Below, one piece after another: positions 32,101 through 45,277 of a stretch of DNA of 64,000 bases. Within the stretch, counting starts at the first letter, position 1, and every line of letters begins with the position of its first letter. Source of the stretch: Phlegmacium glaucopus (lineage: Eukaryota; Basidiomycota; Agaricomycetes; Agaricales; Cortinariaceae); contig MU130696.1 in the NCBI GenBank assembly GCA_015039465.1, positions 372,001-436,000 of the forward strand, given 5' to 3'. The position numbers were made by a program, and so were the translations under genes. The notes beneath the pieces are model-generated. The model was given only the letters and a program-made list of their open reading frames with translations. It was not told the origin of the DNA and did not search any database.

Positions 32101-35100
32101 CTTCCACCCAACATCAGGTCTCGTTTCACTGAGATCGACGTACCCTCCCCCGATGCCGACAAGGACACGCTGTTGAGCATCATCACTCAATACATTGGGC
32201 CAAATGCGGTTGGTGAAAAGGGAATTATCATGGACATCGCAGAATTCTATTCTGCCGTAAGGATGCTATCAGAGAGCCGACAAATCTCAGATGGGTCCAA
32301 TCACCGACCACATTTCAGCATGCGCACATTGACCCGTGCCTTGACTTTCGCCGCTGACACTGCCAGCGTATATAGCCTAAGGCGATCTGTCTGGGAAGGC
32401 TGTTTGATGGCGTTTACAATGGTTTTGGATACGGAGAGTGCCCAACTGGTTACAACAGTTGCTCGGAAACATCTTCTCGCAGGCGTTCGCAACCCACGCT
32501 CTTTGTTAATTAAAGAACCATCAGCTCCCAAAACCGGGACGTATGTCAAATTTGGACCATTCTACCTGGAGAAAGGACCCCTAGAAGAGGACCTAGCCGA
32601 GGATTATATTTTGACACCTTCCGTCCACCAAAAGCTCATCGATCTATCTCGTATCATTCTGACTCGCCGATTTCCCGTTTTGATCGAGGGTCCCACATCC
32701 AGCGGAAAAACCAGCTCTATTGAATATCTTGCCAAAAGGACAGGTCATCATTTTGTGCGAATCAACAACCACGAGCATACAGATATTCAGGAATATCTAG
32801 GTTCCTACGTGTCAGATCCTTTGACGGGAAAGCTTGTTTTCAAAGACGGCCTATTGGTTCAAGCACTTCGTGAGGGCCACTGGATTGTTCTTGACGAGTT
32901 GAACCTGGCACCCACCGACGTCCTGGAAGCTCTTAATCGGTTGCTCGACGATAATCGCGAGTTGGTCATACCAGAAACACAAGAAGTAGTTCGACCGCAC
33001 CATCACTTCATGTTGTTTGCGACGCAAAATCCTCCTGGACTATATGCAGGAAGGAAAGTCTTGTCACGCGCCTTTCGAAGTCGGTTCTTGGAAGTCCACT
33101 TTGAAGATGTTCCCCAAGCGGAATTGGAAACGATACTTTGTCAGCGTTGTCGAATAGCTCCTTCATATGGGAAAAAGATTGTCTCCGTTTTCCACGAACT
33201 TCAGAAGCGCAGACAAACAGGTCGTGTTTTTGAGAGTAAGCATGGCTTTGCTACCTTACGTGATCTATTTCGTTGGGCTGGACGTGACGCTGTTGGGTAT
33301 CAAGAATTGGCCGATAACGGATATATGTTGTTGGCTGAGCGTACTCGTCGTGCAGAAGACAAAGCAGCCGTCAAAGAGGTTATTGAATCTATTATGGGCG
33401 TCAGGATTGATGAAGATGCGATGTACAATCTTAATAGGCCTGACGTCGACATGACATCCTTCCTCGGCCATCCCATTCCTACATCGTCAAAGATTATCTG
33501 GACCAAAGCGATGCAACGACTTTATACCCTAGTCTGTCGTGGTCTGAAGTTCAACGAGCCCATTTTATTGGTTGGCGACACAGGATCGGGAAAGACTTCC
33601 GTTTGTCAAGTGTTCGCAGATGCATCGTCTCAACATTTACTTACTCTCAATTGCCATCAAAACACGGAAACTGCCGACCTTCTTGGTGGCCTTCGACCTG
33701 TGCGAAATCGTGTTGCCTTGCACGCAGATATCATTCGAGAAGCTACAATTGCGCTCAAAGAGGCCGGCATCGAAGCTGTACCCACGTCCTTCACGTCGGA
33801 AAATTTGACCCCAGCGTTGATGTCTATCCTCCAAAGTCATACTGAAATATCTCAACATCATAGGGTTCGCTTCGAAGAACTACTGCACAAGTCACTTCGA
33901 CTCCAGTCAATTTTTGAATGGCATAACGGTCCGTTGATTAATGCCATGCACCAAGGTGCTATTTTCCTCCTGGACGAAATCTCCCTGGCAGATGACTCCG
34001 TCCTTGAACGTCTGAACAGTGTCCTCGAACCTGGTCGTTCAATTGTTCTTGCCGAACGGGGTGGTGCCGATTCTGAGCACTCTGCTATCCATGCATCTGA
34101 ACATTTCAAACTTGTGGCTACCATGAATCCTGGAGGAGACTATGGGAAGAAAGAACTTTCTCCTGCTCTTCGCAACCGATTTACTGAGATCTGGGTTCCA
34201 CCTGTTGATGACCGGTCCGATCTTGAGCTGATTATAGGCGGTTTGTGGCAGTATGATACGCTCCAGTCTTTTACAACGCCCATATTGGATTTCATTGATT
34301 GGTTGTGTTTACGAGTCGGGGATCGTTCGTTGCTGAGTCTTCGAGATATCCTGGTGCGTTGTCTACTAATATCATCCTGGAGCTTGGTTGATTATTCGTT
34401 TCGTGAAGGCATGGGTTCTGTTTACAAATGTTGCATATAACCCAGAAAAAGGCAACAGTATGCCTTGTAATGAAATATTTGTGAGTCGTAAATGATTAGC
34501 CGCTTATGCCCACTTTTAAATACTATACGTGTAGCACCACGCAGCCCATATGACCTACTTGGACGGCCTAGGTTCATTGCCTCAATTTACAACTTACTCT
34601 CGTGATGCGTTGGAAACTCTGAAGTTGGATGCCTTGAAGAAGCTGCAAATTCTGGTGCCCCTAGTAGAACCTCTAGGCAGTTTCGTTCCAGCTCATGACC
34701 CTTCTACATCTTTTCAACTTGGCTCATTTGCAATACCCAAGGGGACCAGGACGCCATCACACTGGTCATTCAACTTCACTGCTCCAACAACTCTCACCAA
34801 CGCAATGCGTGTCATCAGGGCTTGTCAGGTTTCAAAGCCCATTATGTTAGAGGGCAGCCCTGGAGTTGGGAAGACGAGTCTAGTCACTGCTCTTGCCAAC
34901 ATTTCAGGTCACGAATTGTGTCGTATCAATCTGTCAGATCAGACCGACTTAATTGATCTATTTGGCTCGGATTTACCGGTTGAGGGGGGTGGCCTTGGCG
35001 AGTTTGCTTGGAGGGATGCTGAATTTCTCAAGGCCTTGCAGGAGGGGCATTGGGTCCTCCTTGATGAAATGAACTTGGCACCCCAAGCAGTCCTCGAAGG

Positions 35101-38100
35101 TTTGAATGCAATATTGGATCATCGTGGCATGGTTTACATTCCCGAACTAAACCGTTCGTTCTCCTGTCATCCATCATTCCGCATTTTCGCCGCGCAAAAC
35201 CCTCTCAGCCAAGGAGGTGGTCGGAAGGGTTTACCAAAGTCATTTGTCAATCGATTCTCCAAAGTTTACATCGAAGAACTTATTCCTAGTGATCTTTACA
35301 CAATTTGTCAACATGCTTTTCCCGCCATCGGAGAGAGCGCGTTGCGTGCTATGGTGTCCTTTAATATCCGATTAAACGAACAAGTCAGCGTGCGGCATGC
35401 TTTTGCCCAAGAAGGCTCGCCCTGGGAATTCAACCTTCGAGATATCACTCGGTGGGGTGCGCTGTTATCTTGTTCAGGTGCTCTTCACCAACCGAAGGAA
35501 TTTATCCGAACCGTTTACTTACACCGCTTCCGTTCACAACACGACCGCCAGTCCGCGAATGTCGTTTTCAACCAAGCCTTCTCTACGACGTGCAGCAAAC
35601 TAGGGGACGCACCTGCCTGGACACTTTCAGCAACCCATATTCAAGTCGGACATTTCACAATCCCTCGTAAGAACATGGGCGCCCTCTCTCGCCCACGACG
35701 CATTCTAAAGAGCCAGTTGTCAATATTGGAGTCACTGGGAGACTGTGTTGCACAATCATGGCTGGCAATAGTGACGGGGCAGAGAAATTGTGGTAAGACG
35801 GACGTTGTACGAGCGCTGGCTCATTTCACCGGAAATCAGCTTCAGGAAATATCCATGAACAGTGCTACAGATACTATGGATATTTTGGGAAGTTTCGAAC
35901 AAGTCGACAATCGGCGACGACTTCTTGCACTTATCGATGAACTAATTCTTTATCTGGAGTTCGATTCGCGTTCAATCTTGGGCTCAAAGAAGTTTCCTGA
36001 TTTACGGAGTCGCGGCTATTCTCTTCGACATCTCTGCGAAGCATTTCCTACTCCAAACCTTCGAACTTTGCTTGATGCGACCATGACGCTTATTGCTTCC
36101 ATAGTAGATGCAGGTTCAAATCTTGAAGAGCAATACAGAGCTGTGCAAGATACGGTTCATACTCTTTATGCGTCATCCAGGGTATCCCAATTTGAATGGG
36201 TGGACGGGCCTCTCATAAGGGCCATGAAATCAGGATACTGGTTATTGATGGATGGGGCCAATTTGTGCAGTCCTTCTGTCCTCGATCGGTTGAATTCACT
36301 GTGCGAATCGGAAGGCTTTTTGGTTCTTAGCGAAAGGGGTTTTGTGGACGGTCAGGTGCAGCTCATCAAGCCTCATCCAAACTTTAGGCTGTTCATGTCA
36401 GTTGACCCACAGTATGGAGAACTTTCACGTGCCATGCGCAATAGGGGGGTTGAAATCGCTCTTCTGACAACCCCTTTATCGGACGACTACTCCATCCTGC
36501 TGGACCATTATCGACTACCTTTATCTTTACAATTCTCGACGAATCCGATTGTACAGGGTGCTACGTTTGATGCTGCTCGTCGGGGTTTGTTACAAGTTGG
36601 ATTTTCCAACACAAATATTTCCTCAACGGGTCGATTTCTGGACCAAGATTCAGCACTATCGAGTCTGGTAGATCAAGCACCGAGCCTTCTTTTGTCTACT
36701 CTTGACAAAGATGAGCACCCTTGGATATTCTTCCTCTCTCGCAGTCTGACACCTGCTTATATGCAATACCTCACTCGATATCTGGTTTCTCACGAGCATA
36801 CAGGAACAATATCCTCCATGATGTACAAGTTTCTGAGCACTTTCCCTAACAGTGACCTAAGAACAGCTCTCGCGGGATTTCGGCAATCGCACCCTCAGGT
36901 TTCTGGTGCTTATCTACTCACACAGGTTGGTGAATATAGATCGAAACAGACGCATTTTTTTTGATCCCGTTTGCCTTTTTTTCTATACTCTAGCCAATGG
37001 GTTTTTATTGGAGCGAGTTGTCAACCCCCGGTGCTAGCCCCGGCCTTGAATCTCCCGCTTCAGACTTGATGCTTTTCGAGATCTTAAATCTAGGTGCCGC
37101 ATTGTACCTTCTTGAAAACTCCGTCATGCCTGGAAAGTTCACCCTGAATCGTTCACTGAAGTATAATGGTGAACTAGCTTATACGTCTGCTACCGCTATC
37201 TTGGACGAAATACAGGCTGTCGGTCGTCAGGTTTTGGACACAAGATCTCCGTCAAACCTGGACCTGGTGAGATACTTAGTGTTCTCAGGTTCTCTTCTCA
37301 CACTTATGCAGTATTTTCTAGGCAATGACAACCTTGGCGTTATCAGTCCTGGACTGCGGTCTTCATCTGAAAAAGGCCATACGCTCAATATCATTTGATT
37401 TTTCAACCGTAAAAGCGATCTCACAATGGCTCCTTGAAGTACTTGAGGACTGTCCCTCCTTATTTATGGGGCTGCATGACCGTGCAAATTTGCTACGCAA
37501 CCTGGTTTCTCCTTCAACTGGCCTTGGTTTATCTGAAATCTGGTCCACATTGTATATAGAGAAACTCTCTGAACTTGTTCATGAAAGCGTTAAACGGACT
37601 GAAAGCCTATCATGCTCTCTCAAGGACTCTCCTACCTCGTCGAGTACATCCTTTTATTTCGAGTTTATCCAGGCGCTTACCCTTTACAGGTCTTCGCTGT
37701 CAAGCATTTAATGTGATGAGTTTGGAAATGCTACCAAGTTTGCTGGCATCTCGAGACGCAACTTCTTTATTAGATTTGAAAAAGGCCTTAGATGACGTAG
37801 GTGAATTCAAAGTTCAAAGCCATGGGCCATTTCATGTCCTCTTAGTGTTTAGGTGCAAACGCGAGCGGAAGACAGTTAGAGCACCCATGCCATGTCAAGC
37901 CTCAATGCCTTTTTGTAGAACTGTACGCCCTGACGCTCTGCAAACGTAACCATGAGTTCCAGGTGAGTGCTCGTATTTATGCCAATGCCTTATCTCAACC
38001 TCGTTCATGGGCAGTCTCTGTCTGCTATGCTCCAGGAGATAATTAGATTGACCGGTCACGATAAATATGGATCCCTTCGCAGAATCGTTCCTTATCAACA

Positions 38101-41100
38101 CCTCGTCTGGGCCTCCGAGGTTGGGACAGGTAAGTCTTTTTTCAAGTACGAGAGCAATCTTTCATTTTCTTTAAGCTTCATCTTCCATCATCGTTAGGGC
38201 TCAAATGAGCTGGTTGGAAGGGCTCTGGAACAGCCATTGTGAAACTGCTGTGGGTATCTTTGTATAATCCATAAATCGTTTGACCTGATAATCACATCCA
38301 AGAAACTTGTTGGGCCGACACTGCTATTCCACTCGACTCATCTTCACATCCTCGTCGTATCTTGGTAAGCCTAATAACTCACAGAATCAGGCCACTTACC
38401 GATATGTTCTCAGTGATTGGAATGGGATACAACTTCTATCTCTGGCAAATCACGAGATCACCATTCGCCAACAAGTGCGGTTGGCAATTTTTCAGTCCAA
38501 ACAACAACGAAGTCGTGTGGTTCAGTTAATTGAAGTCTTGAACGTCGCACTCGCCACAGTAAGCTCAGTTCTATATCTAAGATCTGTAAACTTTCCCCTG
38601 ATGCGTTCAAGATTGCATCCTGCTTTGCATCTTCATATGACCAATCATCGTACGACACAATTGGTGACACAGACCTATCTATAGAAGTGGACCTCCATTC
38701 TTACTGGGCCAACATGTTGATTTCGTTGGAACGTTCCCGCAACGAATTCTTCGTAGCAGCTATACGAGAGCATTTGCGACCCCTTCTGAATACAATGGTG
38801 GAAAAGGACACGTTGCAGAGCATAAGCGCTTGTTGGATTGCTGTCAGCAGACTCATACTGAGTCTCGTCGTTCCAGATGCCCCAGTGGATCCTGCTGTCG
38901 TCAAAACCTGTTCCTTTGATCGCATGCGATATCACGAGAAGAGCTTGCGCACCCAAATCCGCTTGCATCACGAACTTGAAATGCTTCTTACAGGGAATAC
39001 GGATAACGAATTGACGCGCTTTTTGAACCCACAGCTACAAAATGTCAGCGAGCAACTGGCAAAAGTACCAAATCTCCCGAGCCGCAATGATGTGTCACGA
39101 CTTCATCTTTTCTGGTCTGAAGTTTTACAGTTCCAAAAAAACATCATACCTTCTAAAAAAGTAGAAGGACTCCTTGACGCTCTAATTGATGGGAATGAAG
39201 ATGCAGGTTTTCGGGAACGAGTCACTCAGGAATCATTGACAGGCTTCTATCAACGATTGGATAGCGTTTACCCAGAATTTACCGACATTAGCATCCTCCT
39301 GAAACTCGCCATTCTATATATGCAGCTTGGCTTGAGACTGGGGGTCCAATCAGCAATTTCGCCCTCACCCCCCACCAGCCCGTCAGCAACTCTTGTTTCA
39401 TCTCTTCTTGCATTCCCGTCTATTGCCAGCTGCAACCGCATATTCAAGAATTCCAAAGACATCAGATCATCCGACACCACAGCCATTAGCCAAATCTTGT
39501 TGACATTGGCTGCCTTATCTCTGGAGAGATCCCTTGGATCAGAAAGTGAAAACCATCTGAATATGGTGGACGAAGCTTATGACCAAGCCATGAGACTCTG
39601 GCTCATTGATCGTGCCAAGGAGACACATGAACTTCAAGCATCCAATACGCTATATCGACGTTCGAATTTAGACCATGAGGCTGTGACAGATGCTGATATC
39701 GAAGAGGCAGAGTTTCTGGAGTTGTTCCCTACTTACGAAGATGCTCTCGAGAACGATTCAACGCATATATCTCATGGAAAGCCTCGTCCAGTACGCCTGT
39801 TGCAGGGGGCAGACATGGCTTTACTTGTTGACATCCATCACGACCTTATTTCGCAAAGGCCCAGTTCACTATCAGCTGTCCAATCCAGGTTCGATACTTT
39901 AAGAAGCACGGTCATTCAACTACTTGTGACTTGTTCGCCAGGAAGCCTTCCTCAGACGTTAGACCAATCTAGCGTTCACTTCCAGATCTCCCTCCTCTGT
40001 GGCAGTCTATCACAATTGGACAACGTTCGAAGTTCAACGAAATCACCGTACAATTTTTATAAAGATGAAAATTTCGTGGAGCTCAGGGGTGCAGCAGATG
40101 TTGTTTTTGTCCTTAAGCAACGCCTGCAGGTAATTTCTCAAGAATGGCCAGATCAAATGGTCTTGAAGCATCTTATAGAACGATGTGACGCAATTCTCAT
40201 GTTGAGATCAAACACTCCCGTCGCTAAAGTCCTTTCGGCGATCGAGCAACTCCTTGTCCATACCGAAGATTGGGAGATGTATGCAAACAGAGAGAACACC
40301 ATAAAGATACACCGTGATGCCTTGATTCGTTTGATTGTGGAGTGGCGTCGTATGGAGTTGTCCTGCTGGCAGACGCTGCTGGACTCCCAATCGACATTGT
40401 TTGCAGAAGAGATTTCTCAATGGTGGTTCCGCCTCTATGATGCCCTTGTTCGAGGGTCTTTGAGCGCCGCAGAGCAGTGTTCCGGCGACAGACAATCCCT
40501 CGATCACTACATTGAAACCCTGATACCTCTGCTCGATACCTTCGTTACGTCCAGTCCCCTCGGCCAATTTGCCGCCCGAATGAAGTTGTTAGGAAGCTTC
40601 GAAAAATATGTTGCAATGATCGGGACAGAGAAATCGTCGTCACATCGTTCAACCATGGAGCGAGTCCGTCGCATTTTGAACACGACACATCGTTATTATG
40701 ACTTGTTTTCGGATCGACTTGAAAAGCGCCTGATGGACCAGAAAGCCGAACTTGAGAAAGAGATCAGGAAATTTGTCAAACTTGCAAGTTGGAAGGATAT
40801 CAATGTCCAGGCGCTCAAAGAAAGCGCCCAGCGGACTCATCATCAATTGTATAAGATAATCAAGAAGTGGCGCGACGTCTTAAGGCAACCAGTGGCCAGT
40901 TACTTACAACCGTGGACAGCTGACGCACTTGAAAGCCGATCACTTTCGATGGACATGCTGTCCGACTTGCATCTGTCCATTTCTCTCCCTAAGACGTCGG
41001 CGACAGAGGCCCGGAGTTTAGCCGCGTTCCCCAGTTACCTGCTTCACCTAGAGAGGACACTCCTACGATATGAAGCTTTGATTGAGCAGCAGTTGCGTCC

Positions 41101-44100
41101 TTGTATTGGATCATGCTCAGCTCAGATTGTAGATGACATCGCTGTCGAGATCATCACAACTTCAAATGAACTCGCCTCCACTAGCATTCCTTCCAAGCCA
41201 GGTGTCTCACGAGAAAAGCAACGGAAAGGGCTGTTAGTTCGAAAACGAAAGGCTTGGGCCGATATGCTAAAAGAATTAAAGCGTATGGGGTTAGCTAGTA
41301 ACGTGAAACCAGACATCCTGCGTCAGAATATGGACCAACGGTGGATAAGGGAGCAACCCATTATGCCAATCATTCCACAATCCGAGTTTATACTCCAGAA
41401 GGGTGAGATATACTTTGTCAAGCTTTCTGGATCTCTGCCAGCTCTACGCGCCTCTCTTTCAAATCATCACTCCGACTTGAACACGCGTGAATTACACAGG
41501 GGAAGCATGTTCCTTGAGTCAGGGTTTTCGATGGCTGTCGACCTCAGATCTCGGTGAGTTCTCAGTTCGATATCTGGAGTGTGTATTTATCTTTCTCAGG
41601 CTTGCTATTGCCTTGGATTTGTATCAACGAATGCAGCACATTTCTCAACGCTTGCGGCAGATCTGCTCCTCTGATGAAAGCATGGTAGTTGGAGCCAATC
41701 TCCAAACTTATGTGGTCTGTATCAAGGATCTACTTTGTAAACTTTCATCTGGTCTATCCGAAGTCCACAAAAACGCTAGCATGCTCGATCAACTGCAATC
41801 AGAAGGCCATGCTACCGACAGCTTCTTGGAAGAACTTTCTTCTGTGATTCAAATAAATGATCTGTGGCGAGATCGTTTGATAACCTTAGCAAATCAATTT
41901 TATATCCCAGTATATCCTGTCCTAATGAAAGGTATGCTCTTTCAATCTAATGGCTCGAATTCGTTCAACTCATTGAACGTTTAGAGGAAGAAGCCTTCCT
42001 CATTGACGCGAAAGCCCACTTGCTACAAATGTCAACTACAATCTCGTCGTGGCGTGATCAATATACACGATTCCATTACCTTCTCCTCCCTCTCCAACAA
42101 TGGCTGAACGACCAAGATGTGGTACCCCTGCTTCCGTCCAATCCAAGCCTTACTTTAGACAGCATCTCTCTACAGCCTCTTCTCGACACCTTCTTGATCA
42201 GTATCCAAGCGTTGATCTCGCGCTGTCCAGTTACAACTGATGATGAAGAAACACAGGACTATATATCCAATGGTTATAAATTCGCTCGCGATTTTACCCA
42301 TCTCCTCAGCCTAGACAAGATCAATGCACACGTTGAAGCCCTTCTCATCGAACTATCCTCCTGCATTAACTTCAGATCAATCTTGACTAGAGTCTTGCCT
42401 TTCCTTGAAATCTATCTTATCCTCGTCGGAGATCATCTTGCTGCACACAATAATTGGACCAAGGCTTTGTTCAAGTTGGTATTCGTTCTATGTACCATAA
42501 TGCAGACGCTGTCCCAACAGGGCTTCTGCCAACCCCCTGAAGACGACGACAATGACGAGGGTGGAGAAGGTGAAGTTGATACTGGTGGCGTCGGCATCGG
42601 AGATGGATCTGGGATTGACGACGTCAGCAAGGAAATTGAAGATGAAAGTCAGATCGAAGGTTTAAAAGGAGATGATGTCGAAAACAAGGAACGTGAAGGA
42701 AAACACGATAATGAGGACGCCATTGAGATGAACGATGACTTCGGGGGTGCCCTGGAGGATATTCCTGATGCCGGTTCAGAAAACGATGCGGAATCTGACG
42801 TTGATAACGAACCGGAGCTTGATGAAACTCTTGGAAAACTTGATGATCTTGATACTTCTGCTGTTGACGAAAAAATGTGGGGTGACGAGAAGGGGCCAGA
42901 AGACTCAAGAGATTCTGAGGACCAGGCAAACAAAGACCATTCTGAAAAGCAGGGTGATTCATCTGAAATGGTAGGAAAAGAGGGCAATGAACGAAAACAG
43001 TCGAAGGAGAAGCATTCAGAAGAGACTGAGGAACTTGATCTTGAAGGAAAGGATGAGTCAAACGCAGAGGAGAATGAGGACAACGAATCAAACGATCCCA
43101 CTGTAAGCGGTGCACCGATGAATGACCAAGTCCCAGATGCAAATACCCTCGATTTGCCTGATAACCTTGAGGTGGGCGGGGACGATGTGGGCGGGGACGA
43201 TGTGGACATGAGTGATGGGTCAGTCGTCAATGACGATACTGGCATGGAACAGGATGAGATGGGAAAGGAAAACCAGCCAGCAAATGACGCCACGGATGAT
43301 GACCAAGTACCCGACAGCGCTCTCGAAAGCCAAGAAAATACCTGTGAGGTCAATGATGTTAATGAAGCGGAAGAAGGCGAGCATGATGATGATGTGGCGT
43401 CGCGCGAAGAGGTTGTTGCACCACCTGACATATCAGAAGGGGTTGGGATAACGGATTCCACCGGACCAAGTCACGATGAGCCTAGAGACAATGACTCGGC
43501 TGGAGAGCTAGGAACGTCGGCGGCTGGCAGACATGGCTCAGCGTCAACATTGCCAGACCATGAAAAAATTGCGGACGATAACAGGTCAGGTTTATTTTTG
43601 ATATATCAATGTTCACCCAATTGACACCATTCTTAGACCATTTGAGAAGGCCCAGCCTGCAGAAACAGAGTCCGCAGAAGGCAATGGAAGCGGTTCTGCG
43701 GCAATTGGACTCCAGCAGGGCCAAGCGCCGCTACAAAACGAAATGCAAGCGATTCCGAATCCTCTTCGTAGCCTCGGCGATGCCCTAAAGGAGATCCGTC
43801 ACCGTTTTGAAGAAATTTTGAATCCACAACAACCTGATGCTCCTCTGGAATACATGGAGGAGTCTGTCTCTCAATCCCAAATTCAATATCTCCAACCTGA
43901 AGATGTCGATCATGATATGCAAGCCCTGGGTCCTGCTGGAGAAGAACAAGTCGCGAAACTCGATCAGCTCACGCTCATTGACGATGAAACTACACCTGAC
44001 GACCGAGGGGCAATGGATGTAGATGTGCCTCTGCCCGCCGAAGAACCCCAACGGCCGGTTACTCGACCTCCCCCACAACCAAATAATTCAGGGTCAGACC

Positions 44101-45176
44101 AACAAAACGATGTTGAAGCCGCCATCACGCGAGATACGCTCGGCCAGTACTCAGAAACGCCAGCAAATCTACGCGAAACCCCGGGGCAGACGTTAGAGGA
44201 AGACGAGGAAAACAACGATCATGCAGTTGAGATGCAGCTAAAGTCATGGCGGGTTGCGGACTATCCTGATGAAGGTGCAGAACATATTTGGCGGTTATAT
44301 GAATCCTTGACGCATGACTTGGCTTACGCTCTATGCGAACAACTTCGTCTGATCCTGGAACCTACCCTGGCGACCCGGCTAAAAGGTGACTACAGAACCG
44401 GCAAACGACTGAACATGAAGAAAGTTATTTCATACATTGCCAGCGATTACACCAAAGACAAGATCTGGTTGCGTCGCACAAAGCCTAGTCAACGGGAGTA
44501 CCAAGTTCTCATCTCCATCGATGATTCCCGTTCAATGGCAGAATCTCATTGTATCCACCTGGCGTATCAAACATTGGCGTTAATTTCAAAGGCTCTGAGT
44601 AGGCTCGAATCTGGTGACATCGCGATTGCAAAGTTCGGGGAGACGGTAGATCTGTTGCATAGCTTCAACCAGGGTCCTTTCACAGATCAGGCGGGTACGA
44701 AGGTCATGAATGCATTCAGGTTCCAACAAAAAGCCACCAATGTCCTCTCTCTGTTGGAAACTAGCTTGAAAGTACTAGAAAGTGCCAGGGAACGGCAAGC
44801 CACAAGCTCTTCATCAGCAGCCGATCTATGGCAACTGCAGATCATCATTTCGGATGGAATGTGCCAGGATCATGATAAATTGCGAACCATTCTTCGCAAA
44901 GCCAATGAACAACGGGTCATGGTCGTCTTCATAATTCTCGATTCTCTTCACACAGTTGCTGAACCAAGCGCCGCTGGTGGTGGCCATCAAGGGTCAATTA
45001 TTTCCATGGACAAGGCAGAATTCAAGAATGTCGATGGGAAAATGGAGCTTCAGTTACAGAAATACCTGGATTCTTTCCCTTTCGAGTATTATGTCGTCTT
45101 GCGTAATGTCGAGGCGTTGCCAGAAGTTTTGGCTGGAACTCTCAAGCAGTTCTTCGAGCGTATAACGGACGAGTAA
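29110..45176 (+). CDS. MDN1: Midasin (Rea1), giant AAA ATPase of 60S ribosome maturation
   Basis: Exons: 29110-29417, 29481-29981, 30045-31610, 31660-31866, 31917-34353, 34409-34480, 34535-36925, 36994-37266, 37322-37689, 37721-37800, 37853-37962, 38015-38129, 38176 onward (unsettled to about 38690), on to 41553, 41600-41931, 41985-43584, 43637-45176; about 5,000 residues. Six Walker A motifs mark the AAA ring near 30200 (SAPSAGKS), 31280 (GETGTGKT), 32690 (GPTSSGKT), 33580 (GDTGSGKT), 34855 (GSPGVGKT) and 35780 (GQRNCGKT, degenerate). A helical linker, a D/E-rich region (about 42540-43500) and a C-terminal MIDAS domain (DDSRS at about 44520) follow. Midasin pulls Rsa4 and Ytm1 off pre-60S particles. 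Confidence 0.93.
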
Positions 45177-45277
45177 ACACTTATTGTACTGTAGTAGGAT
45201 TACAAATTGGGCTATATATAACTCAGGTCACACCGTGGCGACTGTTGTCTCAGACTCTTAAAGTTATAACCCCTCTG

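Noticed and set aside
42649..43461. 270-codon minus-strand ORF rich in Ser inside MDN1
   Set aside because: It is the mirror of the D/E-rich acidic region on the plus strand; composition explains its length.
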